A DNA stretch of 64,000 nucleotides from Georgenia_A wangjunii (GCF_036421915.1 NZ_JAZGOM010000012.1), one strand, 5' to 3'; shown: positions 44,820-52,248, counted from the first letter of the stretch. A program made the numbers and translations. Notes: generated by a model not told the origin, from the letters alone.

Positions 44820-45311
44820 TCAGTCGGCCGAGTCCGCGGACGCCGGGCTGGCGGGCGAGGCCGGGCTCTGCGGGGAGACGGGCGAGGGAGCCGAGGCCGG
44901 GCTCGCCGGGGTCTGCGGGGAGACCGGCGAGGGCGCGGAGGTCGGGCTCGCCGGGCTCTGCGCGGACGCTGGCGAGGGAGCCGAGGCCGGACTCGCCGGG
45001 GTCTGCGGGGAGACCGGCGAGGGCGCAGAGGCCGGGCTCGCCGGTGTCTGGGGGCTCGTCGGGGAGCCCGCCGACTGCGCGGTGAGCGCCGTCGTCGCCG
45101 ACCCGGCGCTGAGGGAGGCCGGGTCGGTTGCCCGGGGGTCCGCCGTCGCCGGCGCGGCCGCCTCGCGCGCCGTCGACCGCTCCGTGCCCGACGTGCGCTC
45201 GACGGTGGGTGTCGTCGTGCCGTCAGCGGCGGTGGCACCGGCGATACCGGCTCCCGCGACGCCCAGGACGCCGAGCGCCCCCGTGATGACCCATGTGGTG
45301 CGTGCAGCCAT
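44820..45311 (-). CDS. Membrane-anchored Pro/Ala/Ser-rich repeat protein, copy 1
   Basis: 163 residues, not recognised. Residues ~6-29 are one hydrophobic helix (TTWVITGALGVLGVAGAG), either a signal peptide or an anchor. A short conserved block ADPRATDPASLSAGSATT follows, then four-plus 15-residue units like SPVSPQTPASPASAP, and the tail SADSAD. The rest of the protein is extracellular, disordered and rod-like by composition. Paralog of the gene at 45673. ATG with GAGGAG upstream. Three 11-bp-spaced boxes lie just upstream. Function unknown; could be a wall-spanning spacer or envelope-stress protein. Confidence 0.75.
   Translation of the reverse strand: MAARTTWVITGALGVLGVAGAGIAGATAADGTTTPTVERTSGTERSTAREAAAPATADPRATDPASLSAGSATTALTAQSAGSPTSPQTPASPASAPSPVSPQTPASPASAPSPASAQSPASPTSAPSPVSPQTPASPASAPSPVSPQSPASPASPASADSAD
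44866..45045 (-). repeat. 45-bp tandem repeat, four units, coding
   Basis: Four exact-length 45-bp units that alternate in two sequence types, giving a 90-bp higher-order repeat. In frame, each encodes 15 residues of the Pro/Ala/Ser-rich protein. Prone to length change by slippage. Confidence 0.85.
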
Positions 45312-45355
45312 GGTCGTGCTCCTCTCGTGTGCCGCCCCGTCGGCGGTCCTGTCGG

Positions 45356-45361
45356 TACCTA
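45356..45361 (-). promoter_or_regulatory. Possible -10 of the first Pro/Ala/Ser-rich gene
   Basis: TAGGTA, 18 bp downstream of the proximal CTCAC box, so that box occupies the -35 position. It fits class-II-type activation by an OmpR-family regulator. About 45 bp upstream of the ATG. Confidence 0.4.
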
Positions 45362-45379
45362 CGACACAACCCCACGCCC

Positions 45380-45406
45380 GTGAGACCCCGAGGAGGCCTC
45401 GATGAG
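45380..45406 (-). promoter_or_regulatory. Triple CTCAT/CTCCT/CTCAC box upstream of copy 1
   Basis: On the minus strand CTCAT, CTCCT and CTCAC start exactly 11 bp apart (plus-strand 45402-45406, 45391-45395, 45380-45384). An extra CTCATGAG palindrome lies at 45413-45420. The same pattern and downstream GTGGGGT recur at the paralog. Confidence 0.65.
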
Positions 45407-45553
45407 GGCTCTCTCATGAGCGCCGATGCACCGCCCGGCCCACGCCCCCCGGATACCACGAGATCCGGCCGGACGGGCGACCAGACGCGGCCGGACAAGC
45501 AGCCGAACAGCGCCCTGAGCAGGCTCACCCAGGAGGGCGTGGCCCGGCTCGGA

Positions 45554-45622
45554 CACGACGGCCCGGCCGGTGCGGCCACGACGGCCCGCCCGGTGCGGCC
45601 ACGACGGCCCAGCCGGCGCAGG
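45554..45622 (+). repeat. 23-bp tandem repeat, three units, non-coding
   Basis: Three consecutive 23-bp units starting CACGACGGCCCG; the third is degenerate. The unit core also matches the left arm of the terminator that follows at 45629. Not CRISPR-like, since there are no spacers. Confidence 0.8.
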
Positions 45623-45628
45623 CGCACG

Positions 45629-45660
45629 ACGGCCCGGTACGCACGTGCGTGCCGGGCCGT
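45629..45660 (-). terminator. Terminator after second Pro/Ala/Ser-rich gene
   Basis: Two 16-bp arms, complementary but for one T/G wobble position, 13 bp beyond the stop codon. No T-tract. Confidence 0.65.
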
Positions 45661-45672
45661 CCGTGGGTGTGG

Positions 45673-46128
45673 TCAGTCGCCGGAGTCCGCCGAGGGTGCC
45701 GAGGCGCCGCTGCCGGCGGAGGCGGCGCTGACGGGGCTCGGCGGGGTCACCGGGCTCGGTGCCGAGACGGGCGCGGGAGCCGCCGGGGCGGGCGCCGGCG
45801 CGGGAGCGCGGTCCACGGCGGGTGCCGGCGCGGGAGCGCGGTCCACGGCGGGGGCCGGCGCGGTGTCGGGCGTCGCGGCCGAGACCGGCGTCGCCGGGCT
45901 GGCCGGGCTCGCCGTCGTCGTCGCCGAGCCGGCGGAGACGGAGGCGGGGTCGGTGGCCCGCGGGTCCGCCGTCGCGCTCACCGCCGGGGTGGCGGGGCCG
46001 TCGACGACGACGCCGGGCTCGGTCGCGGAGGCCGGCGGCTGGGAGACGACCGCCCCGACGGCACCGGCCCCGGCGACGCCGAGCACCCCGAGCACCCCGG
46101 TGGCGATCCATGCCTTGCGCGCGTCCAT
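45673..46128 (-). CDS. Membrane-anchored Pro/Ala/Ser-rich repeat protein, copy 2
   Basis: 151 residues, not recognised. Aligns with copy 1 at both ends: hydrophobic WIATGVLGVLGVAGAG, then ADPRATDPASVSAGSATT, and the tail PSADSGD. The middle differs: APAPAVDR units and SAPSPV/SPVS runs. ATG chosen at MDARKAWIATG with GGGAGGAGGCGTC upstream. Preceded by the same triple 11-bp boxes. Conserved ends with a variable repeat core suggest selection on anchor, conserved block and tail, with the core as a spacer. Confidence 0.75.
   Translation of the reverse strand: MDARKAWIATGVLGVLGVAGAGAVGAVVSQPPASATEPGVVVDGPATPAVSATADPRATDPASVSAGSATTTASPASPATPVSAATPDTAPAPAVDRAPAPAPAVDRAPAPAPAPAAPAPVSAPSPVTPPSPVSAASAGSGASAPSADSGD
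45795..45854 (-). repeat. 30-bp tandem repeat, two units, coding
   Basis: Two 30-bp units differing at one position, in frame, encoding the APAPAVDRAP repeats of copy 2. Confidence 0.8.
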
Positions 46129-46189
46129 GACGCCTCCTCCCGCGCCTCGCGGCACGTCGTCGTTGCTGCACCCATGCCACCCCACCCGC

Positions 46190-46216
46190 GTGAGAGGACG
46201 AGGAGCGCCGGATGAG
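46190..46216 (-). promoter_or_regulatory. Triple CTCAT/CTCCT/CTCAC box upstream of copy 2
   Basis: Minus-strand half-sites start at 46216, 46205 and 46194, exactly 11 bp apart, in the same order and with similar flanks (TCCTCG, then CTCACG and GTGGGGT) as at copy 1. The -10 is less clear. They lie directly after the stop codon of the phosphotransferase-like gene. Confidence 0.65.
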
Positions 46217-46222
46217 AAAGCT

Positions 46223-47452
46223 CTAATGTGCGGCGGCGAGCCACCGCTCGGCCTCGGCGAGGCGTCCCTCGGCGTCCCGGCGCCAGTCCTGGCCGCTCGT
46301 GCGGCGCGCTCCCGCGACGAGCGAGAGGACGACGCCGGCGCACCGGGTCCGCAACGCCGCGGGGTCGCACATGTCCTCGCACATCCGGGTCCACTCGCGC
46401 AGGGTGTCCGCCACCCGTGGATAGCTGGCCGGGGCGAGGTGCGGCAGCACGCTCACGTGGGCGAGGAGGCACGCGAGGTCGTCCGCACGGTGTCCCGGCC
46501 CGACGGCGTCGACGTCGAGCAGGGCGCTCACCCGGGTGCCCTCCATGAGGAGGTTCGCCTCGTAGAGGTCCCCGTGCGTGGGCACCCGCGGCCCCGGGTC
46601 CGTCCGCAGGAGGTTGGCGGCGATGCCCTCGGCGAGGTCGGTGATCCGGCTCGCGTGCTCAGGCATCGCCGTCGCGGCGGCGTGCGCGTAGTGCGCGGCA
46701 CGCTCTGACCACGCGGGCCTGCGCGGCAGCGTGAGCGCCCCCTCCGGGAGCCGGTCGAGCACGCCGACGACGTCGGTGAGGACCTCGCGTGCTGCGTCAC
46801 CGGTGAGGCCGCGGGCGAGCGCGGAGGCGAGCGGGGTGCCGACGCCGGAGGAGAGGACGACCATCCCGTCGTCGTGGGCGCCGAGGCTGCGCGGGGCGGG
46901 CACCCCCGCGTCGGTGAGCATGCGGTGCCGTCCGTCGAAGGCCGCGACGGCGTGGGGGCGGACGACCTTGACGTACGCGCGCCCGCCGGGCACGCCGGCT
47001 CCCTCGACGCGCACGACCGCGCGGCGCAGCGGGCGGTAGGCGAGGAGCTCGACCCGCGGTTGCTCCCGCGTGCCGAGGCGGGCGGCGAGGAGGTCCGGCG
47101 AGCAGGCGACGGGCAGGGCCGGCAGCTCCGGGTCCCCGGGGTGGCGCCACACGTGGACGACGGTCCCGTCCCGTTCGAGCCGGACGAGTCCCGCGCCGGC
47201 CGCGGCGTCGAGGCGCGCGGTCGTCGCGCAGAGGTAGTCGTCGACGCCGCCAGGGTCCTCCCCCGGGCGCACGACGCGGACGGAGTACCCGACGCTCACG
47301 CCGGCACCGGGCCGGTGGTGGACGGTGTGGACCACCCACTCGCCGAGGACGGCGCCGTCGGCCGCGAGCGCCGCACCGAGCAGCTCGCCGGCGCCAGGAC
47401 CGCTGAGGAGGGCCACCTCGTCCCGCTCCACCGCGGCCAGTCTCGCGTCCAT
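46223..47452 (-). CDS. Phosphotransferase-family (APH-like) kinase
   Basis: 409 residues. C-terminal half is an aminoglycoside-phosphotransferase/choline-kinase-like domain: Brenner motif HGDLYEANLL (catalytic Asp295, Asn300) and LLDVDAVGPG with the Mg-binding Asp315; a Lys in AYVKVVRP (162) may bind ATP. The first ~140 residues are less conserved. Relatives phosphorylate sugars, choline or antibiotics; the substrate cannot be told. Divergent from adenosine deaminase with a 74-bp gap. Confidence 0.75.
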   Translation of the reverse strand: MDARLAAVERDEVALLSGPGAGELLGAALAADGAVLGEWVVHTVHHRPGAGVSVGYSVRVVRPGEDPGGVDDYLCATTARLDAAAGAGLVRLERDGTVVHVWRHPGDPELPALPVACSPDLLAARLGTREQPRVELLAYRPLRRAVVRVEGAGVPGGRAYVKVVRPHAVAAFDGRHRMLTDAGVPAPRSLGAHDDGMVVLSSGVGTPLASALARGLTGDAAREVLTDVVGVLDRLPEGALTLPRRPAWSERAAHYAHAAATAMPEHASRITDLAEGIAANLLRTDPGPRVPTHGDLYEANLLMEGTRVSALLDVDAVGPGHRADDLACLLAHVSVLPHLAPASYPRVADTLREWTRMCEDMCDPAALRTRCAGVVLSLVAGARRTSGQDWRRDAEGRLAEAERWLAAAH

Positions 47453-47526
47453 GCGCCCAGTTCATCACGCGTGCGCCTCCCCCCACCACGAGCGGCGCAG
47501 CGGTGCGGGGTGGCACACTCCACCGT

Positions 47527-48627
47527 GTGCGGGATCTGACGGCGTTGCCCAAGGCGCACCTCCACCTGCACTTCACGGGGTCGATGCGCCCGGCCACGAT
47601 GGCCGAGCTCGCGCAGGAGCAGGGGCGGCGCCTGCCCCCCGCCCTCCTCGACGGGGAGGCGCTGCGCGTGCCGGCCGACCAGCGCGGGTGGTTCCGCTTC
47701 CAGCGGCTCTACGACTCCGCGCGCTCCGTCGTCCGGTCGGAGGCGGCGATGCGGCGCATCGTGCGGGAGGCCACCGAGGACGACGCGGCCGAGGGCTCCC
47801 GGCGCCTCGAGATCCAGGTCGACCCCACCTCCTACGCGCCGTTCGTCGGCGGCCTCACCCCCGCGCTCGAGATCGTTCTCGACGAGGCCCGGGCGGCGAG
47901 CGTGGCCACGGGGGTGGAGGTGGGCGTCATCGTCGCGTCCTCGCGCACCCGCCACCCCCTCGACGCGCGCACCCTCGCGCGCCTGGCCGTCAACTACGCC
48001 GGCGACCGGCCCGGTGACGTCGTCGGGTTCGGGCTGAGCAACGACGAGCGCCGCGGCGTGACGAGCGCGTGGGCGCCTGCGTTCGCCATCGCCCGCCGCG
48101 CCGGCCTGGCGAGCGTGCCGCACGGCGGGGAGCTCCTCGGGCCGGACCACGTCCGCGACGTCCTCACCCACCTCGGTCCGACGCGGCTGGGCCACGGGGT
48201 CCGCATCAGCGAGGACCCGGCGCTCCTCGAGCAGGTCGCGGCCGCCGGGATCGCGCTCGAGGTCTGCCCGGCGAGCAACGTCGCCCTCGGCGTGTACGAC
48301 GAGAGCTCCGCGGTGCCGCTGCGCACCCTCCTCGAGGCCGGGGCCACCGTCGCGCTCGGGGCGGACGACCCGCTGCTCTTCGCCTCACGGCTCGTCGAGC
48401 AGTACCGCACGGCACGGGAGGTCCACGGCCTCGACGACGAGGCCCTCGCCGACCTGGCCCGGGGCTCCATCACCGCTTCCCTCGCCTCGCCGTCCGCGAA
48501 GGCGTCCATGCTTGCCGACGTCGATGCCTGGCTCGCCGGTCCGCCGGAGGGGAAGGCGGGCCGCGACGACGGCGCGACCGGCCTCGTCGGGGCCGGCGCG
48601 GGGGCCGGGCGGCCGGACCGGGCGTGA
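47527..48627 (+). CDS. add: Adenosine deaminase family protein
   Basis: 366 residues, purine salvage: adenosine to inosine, or adenine in the adenine-deaminase-like branch. Zinc ligands in HLHLHFTG (His11/13), His199 and Asp280; catalytic Glu202 in PHGGEL; GHGVRI and GADDPLLF are present. The GTG at VRDLTALPKAH is chosen; a GTG eight codons earlier (47503) is possible. Stop codon overlaps the start of the next gene as GTGA. Confidence 0.88.
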   Translation: MRDLTALPKAHLHLHFTGSMRPATMAELAQEQGRRLPPALLDGEALRVPADQRGWFRFQRLYDSARSVVRSEAAMRRIVREATEDDAAEGSRRLEIQVDPTSYAPFVGGLTPALEIVLDEARAASVATGVEVGVIVASSRTRHPLDARTLARLAVNYAGDRPGDVVGFGLSNDERRGVTSAWAPAFAIARRAGLASVPHGGELLGPDHVRDVLTHLGPTRLGHGVRISEDPALLEQVAAAGIALEVCPASNVALGVYDESSAVPLRTLLEAGATVALGADDPLLFASRLVEQYRTAREVHGLDDEALADLARGSITASLASPSAKASMLADVDAWLAGPPEGKAGRDDGATGLVGAGAGAGRPDRA

Positions 48628-49445
48628 GCCGCCGAGGCGGGGCACGTCGAGGGAGCCGGTCGCGCGAGCAGGGCGTGGCGGCCCCACCGCGCAGGAGCCC
48701 CCGGAGACGCGACGCCCTGCGCCTCGGTGGGGCCTGGGCCGCCGACTACGCCTACGCCGGGTGGCACCAGCTGCGCGCGGCCCTGTCCCGGTCCGGGCCG
48801 GACGCCCTCCTCGGGCCCTCCGCGGTCGACCGTCCCGTCCCGGTCGTCCTCCTGCCCGGGGTGTACGAGCCGTGGCGGTTCCTCGCCCCGCTGGCGCAGC
48901 ACCTGCGCCGGGCCGGGTACCCCGTGCACGTCGTCGAGACGCTCGGGCTCAACCGCGGGCCCGTGCTCGACATGGCGCACCGCGCCGCCGAGGTGCTCGA
49001 CACCCGCGACCTGCGGCGCGTCGTCCTCGTCGCCCACTCCAAGGGCGGGCTCGTCGGCAAGCAGCTCATGCTCCTGCCCGGGGCCGGGGACCGCATCACC
49101 GGGATGGTCACCGTCAACACCCCGTTCGCCGGGTCCCGGTACGCGCGCTACCTGCCGGGACGCACGCTCCGGGCGTTCTCCCCCCGGGACACCGCCCTCC
49201 TCGCGCTCGCCCGCGAACGGCGCGTCGACGCCCGCATCGTCTCGGTCTTCGCCCGGTGGGACCCCCACATCCCCGGCGGCAGCACCCTCGCCGGAGCCCG
49301 CCGGAACGTGCGCCTCGACGCCGTCGGCCACTTCCGGGTCCTCTCCGACCCCGCCGTGCTCGAGGTCGTGCTCGAGACCGTCGAGGAGATCGCCGGGACG
49401 GCGGCGCCCTCCGCCGGGGACCCGTCGGGCGCTCCAGGCGCCTGA
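48624..49445 (+). CDS. Alpha/beta hydrolase (lipase/esterase-like)
   Basis: 273 residues. Oxyanion region VVLLPGVYEPWRF, nucleophile elbow VAHSKGGLVG (Ser139), then NTPFAGS and a C-terminal VGHFRVL with the probable catalytic His. The Arg-rich first 30 residues are not conserved in type, and the true start may be later. Translation is coupled to add. Substrate unknown. Confidence 0.8.
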   Translation: MSRRGGARRGSRSREQGVAAPPRRSPRRRDALRLGGAWAADYAYAGWHQLRAALSRSGPDALLGPSAVDRPVPVVLLPGVYEPWRFLAPLAQHLRRAGYPVHVVETLGLNRGPVLDMAHRAAEVLDTRDLRRVVLVAHSKGGLVGKQLMLLPGAGDRITGMVTVNTPFAGSRYARYLPGRTLRAFSPRDTALLALARERRVDARIVSVFARWDPHIPGGSTLAGARRNVRLDAVGHFRVLSDPAVLEVVLETVEEIAGTAAPSAGDPSGAPGA

Positions 49446-49542
49446 CCGGGCGCCCGGTGGCCGGACCCGGACGGCTGCCCATCTGCACCCGGCCCCACGA
49501 GTGCACCCAGGCCGGGGGACCCACCTCGCACGGGGGTGGGCG

Positions 49543-50688
49543 TCAGAGGGTCAGGCCGACGAGGACGGGCTCGGGGACGAGGTCGATGCCGAACCGCGCC
49601 CGCACCCCGTCGCGGACCTCGCGGGCCACGGCGAGGACGTCCTCGGCCGCCGCACCGCCCCGGTTCGTCAGGGCGAGCGGGTGCTTGGTCGACAGCGACG
49701 CCGGGCCGGGCAGGCCGTGGCCCTTGTCGAAGCCGGCGCGGGTGATGAGCCACGCGGCACTCGTCTTGACGAGCCCCTCGACGGCCGGGACCTTCCCGTC
49801 GACGGAGCGCACCCGCTGGTGCTCGACGACGGGGAACCGAGGGGCGTCCGGAGGCAGGAGCCGGTCCGCCTCGCCGGTCGCCAGGACGGGGTTGGTGAAG
49901 AAGGAGCCGGCGGACCACGTGTCCGCGTCGTCCGCGTCGAGGACCATGCCCTTGCCCCGCCGGAGCTGGAGGACCGCCGTGCGCACCTCGTGCGCGGGGA
50001 CCCTCGCCCCGACCTCCACGCCGAGGGTGCGCGCGAGCTCGGCGTAACGGACGGGCGCCGAGAGCGTCGCGAGCCGGAGCTGGAAGCTCACCTCGAGGAC
50101 GACGTAGCGCGGGGTCGGCCCCCACGCGCGCCCGGCGTCGTCGGCGACGAGGGAGCGCTTGAGGAGCGACGTGCGGTACCCGAGGCCGAGCTCGCCGACG
50201 GCGAGCATCCGTACCCTCGAGCGCGCGCGGTCCCACACGCGCACCGAGGAGAGAGTCTCGGCGACCTCCTGGCCGTAGGCGCCGACGTTCTGCACCGGGG
50301 TGGCCCCGGTCGAGCCCGGGATCCCGGCGAGGGCCTCGACGCCCATCCAGCCCTGCTCGACGGCCTCGGCCACGACGTCGTCCCACGGGTGACCGGCGGG
50401 CACGGTGACCGCCGCCCCCGCGCACGCCGAGTCGGCCTGCCCGACGATCCCGCGGCGGGCGTCCCGGACGACGGTCCCGGCGAAGCCCGCGTCGGCCGCG
50501 AGGACGTTGGAGCCGCCCCCGAGGACGAGGAGCGGCGTGCCGGCCTCGTCGGCCGCCCGCACCGCAGCGACGAGCTCGTCCTCGCTCGTCGCCTCGACGT
50601 AGTGGGCGACGGGCCCCCCGACCCGCAGCGTCGTCAGGTCCGCGAGCGTCGGCCGGTCGGGCGAGGGGGCGGGGGGCTGGCTCGTCAT
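49543..50688 (-). CDS. murB: UDP-N-acetylmuramate dehydrogenase
   Basis: 381-residue flavoenzyme that reduces UDP-GlcNAc-enolpyruvate in peptidoglycan synthesis. FAD-binding LVLGGGSNVLAAD, GIPGSTGATPVQNVGAYGQE, the proton-donor Ser in SAGSFFTNPVL, and KTSAAWLI are intact. Type I layout. Convergent with the hydrolase; 49446-49542 holds an ACCGGGC/GCCCGGT palindrome. Confidence 0.96.
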   Translation of the reverse strand: MTSQPPAPSPDRPTLADLTTLRVGGPVAHYVEATSEDELVAAVRAADEAGTPLLVLGGGSNVLAADAGFAGTVVRDARRGIVGQADSACAGAAVTVPAGHPWDDVVAEAVEQGWMGVEALAGIPGSTGATPVQNVGAYGQEVAETLSSVRVWDRARSRVRMLAVGELGLGYRTSLLKRSLVADDAGRAWGPTPRYVVLEVSFQLRLATLSAPVRYAELARTLGVEVGARVPAHEVRTAVLQLRRGKGMVLDADDADTWSAGSFFTNPVLATGEADRLLPPDAPRFPVVEHQRVRSVDGKVPAVEGLVKTSAAWLITRAGFDKGHGLPGPASLSTKHPLALTNRGGAAAEDVLAVAREVRDGVRARFGIDLVPEPVLVGLTL

Positions 50689-50761
50689 CTCCCCAGGCTA
50701 ACCGCGCGGGCGCGCCGGGGCGTTGGCCGGCCCCCGACGCAGCCTCCGGCCGCCGGCTCGC

Positions 50762-51187
50762 TCAGGAGAGGCGGACGACGGCCTGCGCCTTGGCGAGGAC
50801 CGTGACGCCGCCGGAGGTGACCGCGAGGTCCACCCGCGCGGTCCCGGCGTCGGTGTCGACGACGCCCACACGGCCGGTCACGACCACCTCGGCCGCGCCG
50901 GGGTCCGGGACGACGACGGGGCGCGTGAACCGCACGCCGTAGTCGACGACGGCGCCGGGGTCACCCGCCCAGTCGGTGAGCGCCGTCGCGGCCAGGCCCA
51001 TCGTCGCCATGCCGTGGGCGATGACGCCCGGCAGGCCGACCTCGCGGGCGACGCGCTCGTTGTGGTGGATGGGGTTGAAGTCTCCCGACGCACCGGCGTA
51101 GCGCACGAGCGCGGCGCGGTCGAGCGTGAAGGACCGGCTGAAGACCTCGTCGCCGACGGTGAGCTCGCCCAGGACCGGGGCGCTCAT
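50762..51187 (-). CDS. MaoC-like (R)-hydratase, HadB-type
   Basis: 141 residues, single hot-dog domain. The hydratase motif YAGASGDFNPIHHNERVA contains the Asp/His pair, and GVIAHGMATMGLAATAL follows. With its partner it resembles the HadA/HadB 3-hydroxyacyl dehydratase of FAS-II. The ATG overlaps the partner stop by 4 bp. Confidence 0.88.
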   Translation of the reverse strand: MSAPVLGELTVGDEVFSRSFTLDRAALVRYAGASGDFNPIHHNERVAREVGLPGVIAHGMATMGLAATALTDWAGDPGAVVDYGVRFTRPVVVPDPGAAEVVVTGRVGVVDTDAGTARVDLAVTSGGVTVLAKAQAVVRLS

Positions 51188-51657
51188 CGGCCCTCCCCCC
51201 GCACAGCGAGGGTGGAGCGCACGGTCGCGACGGGCTCGCCCGCGTCGTCGGCGATCTCGGTGCGGGTGGCGACCATCGTGATCCCGGCTCGCTCGGTGAG
51301 GGAGTCGACGTGGACCTCCGCCCGCAGCCGGTCCCCCGCGACGATCGGGCGGTGGTGGGTGATCCGCTCCTCGGCGTGGACCACCCGGGAGAAGTCGATC
51401 CCCGAGGCGGGGTCCGCGACGTAGGCCTGCTCGGCGCGCTGGGCGACGACGACGGCGAAGGTCGGCGGGGCGACGACGCCGGGGTAGCCGAGGGCCCGTG
51501 CGGCAGCGGCGTCGCTGTGCGCGGGATGCGTCGCGCCGAGCGCGGCGGCCATCTCGGCGATCTTGACGGCGGAGACCTCGTACGTCTCCGTGGGGGCATA
51601 GCAGCGCCCCACGAGCGTCAGGTCGACACCGGTGGGGCGTGCAGGGGACTCACTCAC
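51184..51657 (-). CDS. MaoC-like N-terminal dehydratase domain protein, HadA-type
   Basis: 157 residues, hot-dog fold (FAS1-type dehydratase, N-terminal class) that pairs with the catalytic HadB-like subunit. It lacks the Asp-x4-His hydratase motif, as expected of the non-catalytic substrate-binding partner. GTG start. Downstream of rpmG, as hadA is in mycobacteria, but no hadC follows. Confidence 0.83.
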   Translation of the reverse strand: MSESPARPTGVDLTLVGRCYAPTETYEVSAVKIAEMAAALGATHPAHSDAAAARALGYPGVVAPPTFAVVVAQRAEQAYVADPASGIDFSRVVHAEERITHHRPIVAGDRLRAEVHVDSLTERAGITMVATRTEIADDAGEPVATVRSTLAVRGEGR

Positions 51658-51690
51658 CCGCCCAGCCTAGGCCAGGCGGGACCGCGTGGG

Positions 51691-51861
51691 TCAGCGGGTC
51701 TCGCGGTGCGTCGTCTTGAGGTTGCAGCGCGGGCAGTACTTGGCCAGCTCGAGCCGGTCAGGGTTGTTGCGACGGTTCTTCTTGGTGATGTAGTTCCGCT
51801 CCTTGCACTGCTCGCAGGCGAGAGTGATCTTGGGGCGGACATCAGAGGACTTGCTGGCCAC
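51691..51861 (-). CDS. rpmG: 50S ribosomal protein L33, zinc-binding type
   Basis: 56 residues, GTG start (VASKSSDVRPKITLACEQCK). Zinc knuckles C16-x2-C19 and C43-x2-C46 intact. Between tRNA-Met and the MaoC pair. The zinc-free paralog common in actinobacteria is not in the window. Confidence 0.97.
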   Translation of the reverse strand: MASKSSDVRPKITLACEQCKERNYITKKNRRNNPDRLELAKYCPRCNLKTTHRETR

Positions 51862-51931
51862 GGACGTTCCTCACGTTGTTCTCGGGCGGGCGCCGCCGCT
51901 CTAGCGGCACCACGTCATGCTTCTTCAACGG

Positions 51932-52005
51932 TAGCGGGGGCGGGACTCGAACCCGCGACACCACGATTATGAGCCGTGTGCTCTAACCACCTGAGCTACC
52001 CCGCC
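51932..52005 (-). tRNA. metT: tRNA-Met (elongator, anticodon CAT)
   Basis: 74-nt cloverleaf: acceptor GGCGGGG/CCCCGCT with a G-T first pair, TAGCTCAGG D-arm, loop CTCATAA, GGTTCGAGTCC T-arm. The D-arm and anticodon stem, lacking the three G-C pairs of initiators, point to an elongator. Confidence 0.95.
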
Positions 52006-52066
52006 ACGGCCCTCGTACGCCCGCCCGGCGCGCGCACGCGCGCGCCGTTCGGTCCTGCGAAGACCT

Positions 52067-52140
52067 GAGCCCCGAAAGGGAATCGAACCCTTGACCTTCT
52101 CCTTACCATGGAGACGCTCTGCCGACTGAGCTATCGGGGC
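52067..52140 (-). tRNA. thrT: tRNA-Thr (anticodon GGT)
   Basis: Cloverleaf with acceptor GCCCCGA/TCGGGGC, TAGCTCAGTCGG D-arm, stem TCTCC/GGAGA around ATGGTAA, T-arm GGTTCGATTCC. Upstream of tRNA-Met and rpmG in transcription. Confidence 0.96.
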
Positions 52141-52150
52141 AGCGGTGACG

Positions 52151-52156
52151 AGAGTA
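52151..52156 (-). promoter_or_regulatory. Possible -10 for tRNA-Thr/tRNA-Met/rpmG
   Basis: Minus-strand TACTCT 10 bp upstream of the tRNA-Thr 5' end, after the tRNA-Tyr hairpin. The -35 is poor. Confidence 0.35.
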
Positions 52157-52213
52157 CATGCTCGCCGGCCGCGCGACGAAATCGGCCGACGTGCTGCTGC
52201 TCACCACACGGGT

Positions 52214-52244
52214 CGGCCCACCATCGCTGGGCGATGGTGGGCCG
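52214..52244 (-). terminator. Terminator after tRNA-Tyr
   Basis: Perfect 14-bp arms with a 3-nt loop, 4 bp past the tRNA-Tyr 3' end. No clear T-tract. Confidence 0.7.
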
Positions 52245-52248
52245 TTCG

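Larger units (their letters stand above)
45312..45672. other. Gene-free interval between the two Pro/Ala/Ser-rich genes
   Basis: 361 bp with no supported gene. The end nearest copy 1 holds its promoter and triple box; the middle has a 23-bp tandem repeat; the end nearest copy 2 has that gene's terminator. Confidence 0.6.

Noticed and set aside
43847..45238. Long minus-strand frame extending panE-like gene to 463 codons
   Set aside because: The upstream part is an Arg/Pro-rich shadow of the repeat gene; the Rossmann start MIAVVGPG with a ribosome-binding site marks the true beginning.
44866..45622. Regular direct repeats as a possible CRISPR array
   Set aside because: The 45-bp units are contiguous coding repeats and the 23-bp units lack unique spacers; no cas genes are present.
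46223..47452. Calling the APH-like kinase an antibiotic-resistance gene
   Set aside because: Only the general phosphotransferase motifs are visible; the family includes many sugar and choline kinases.
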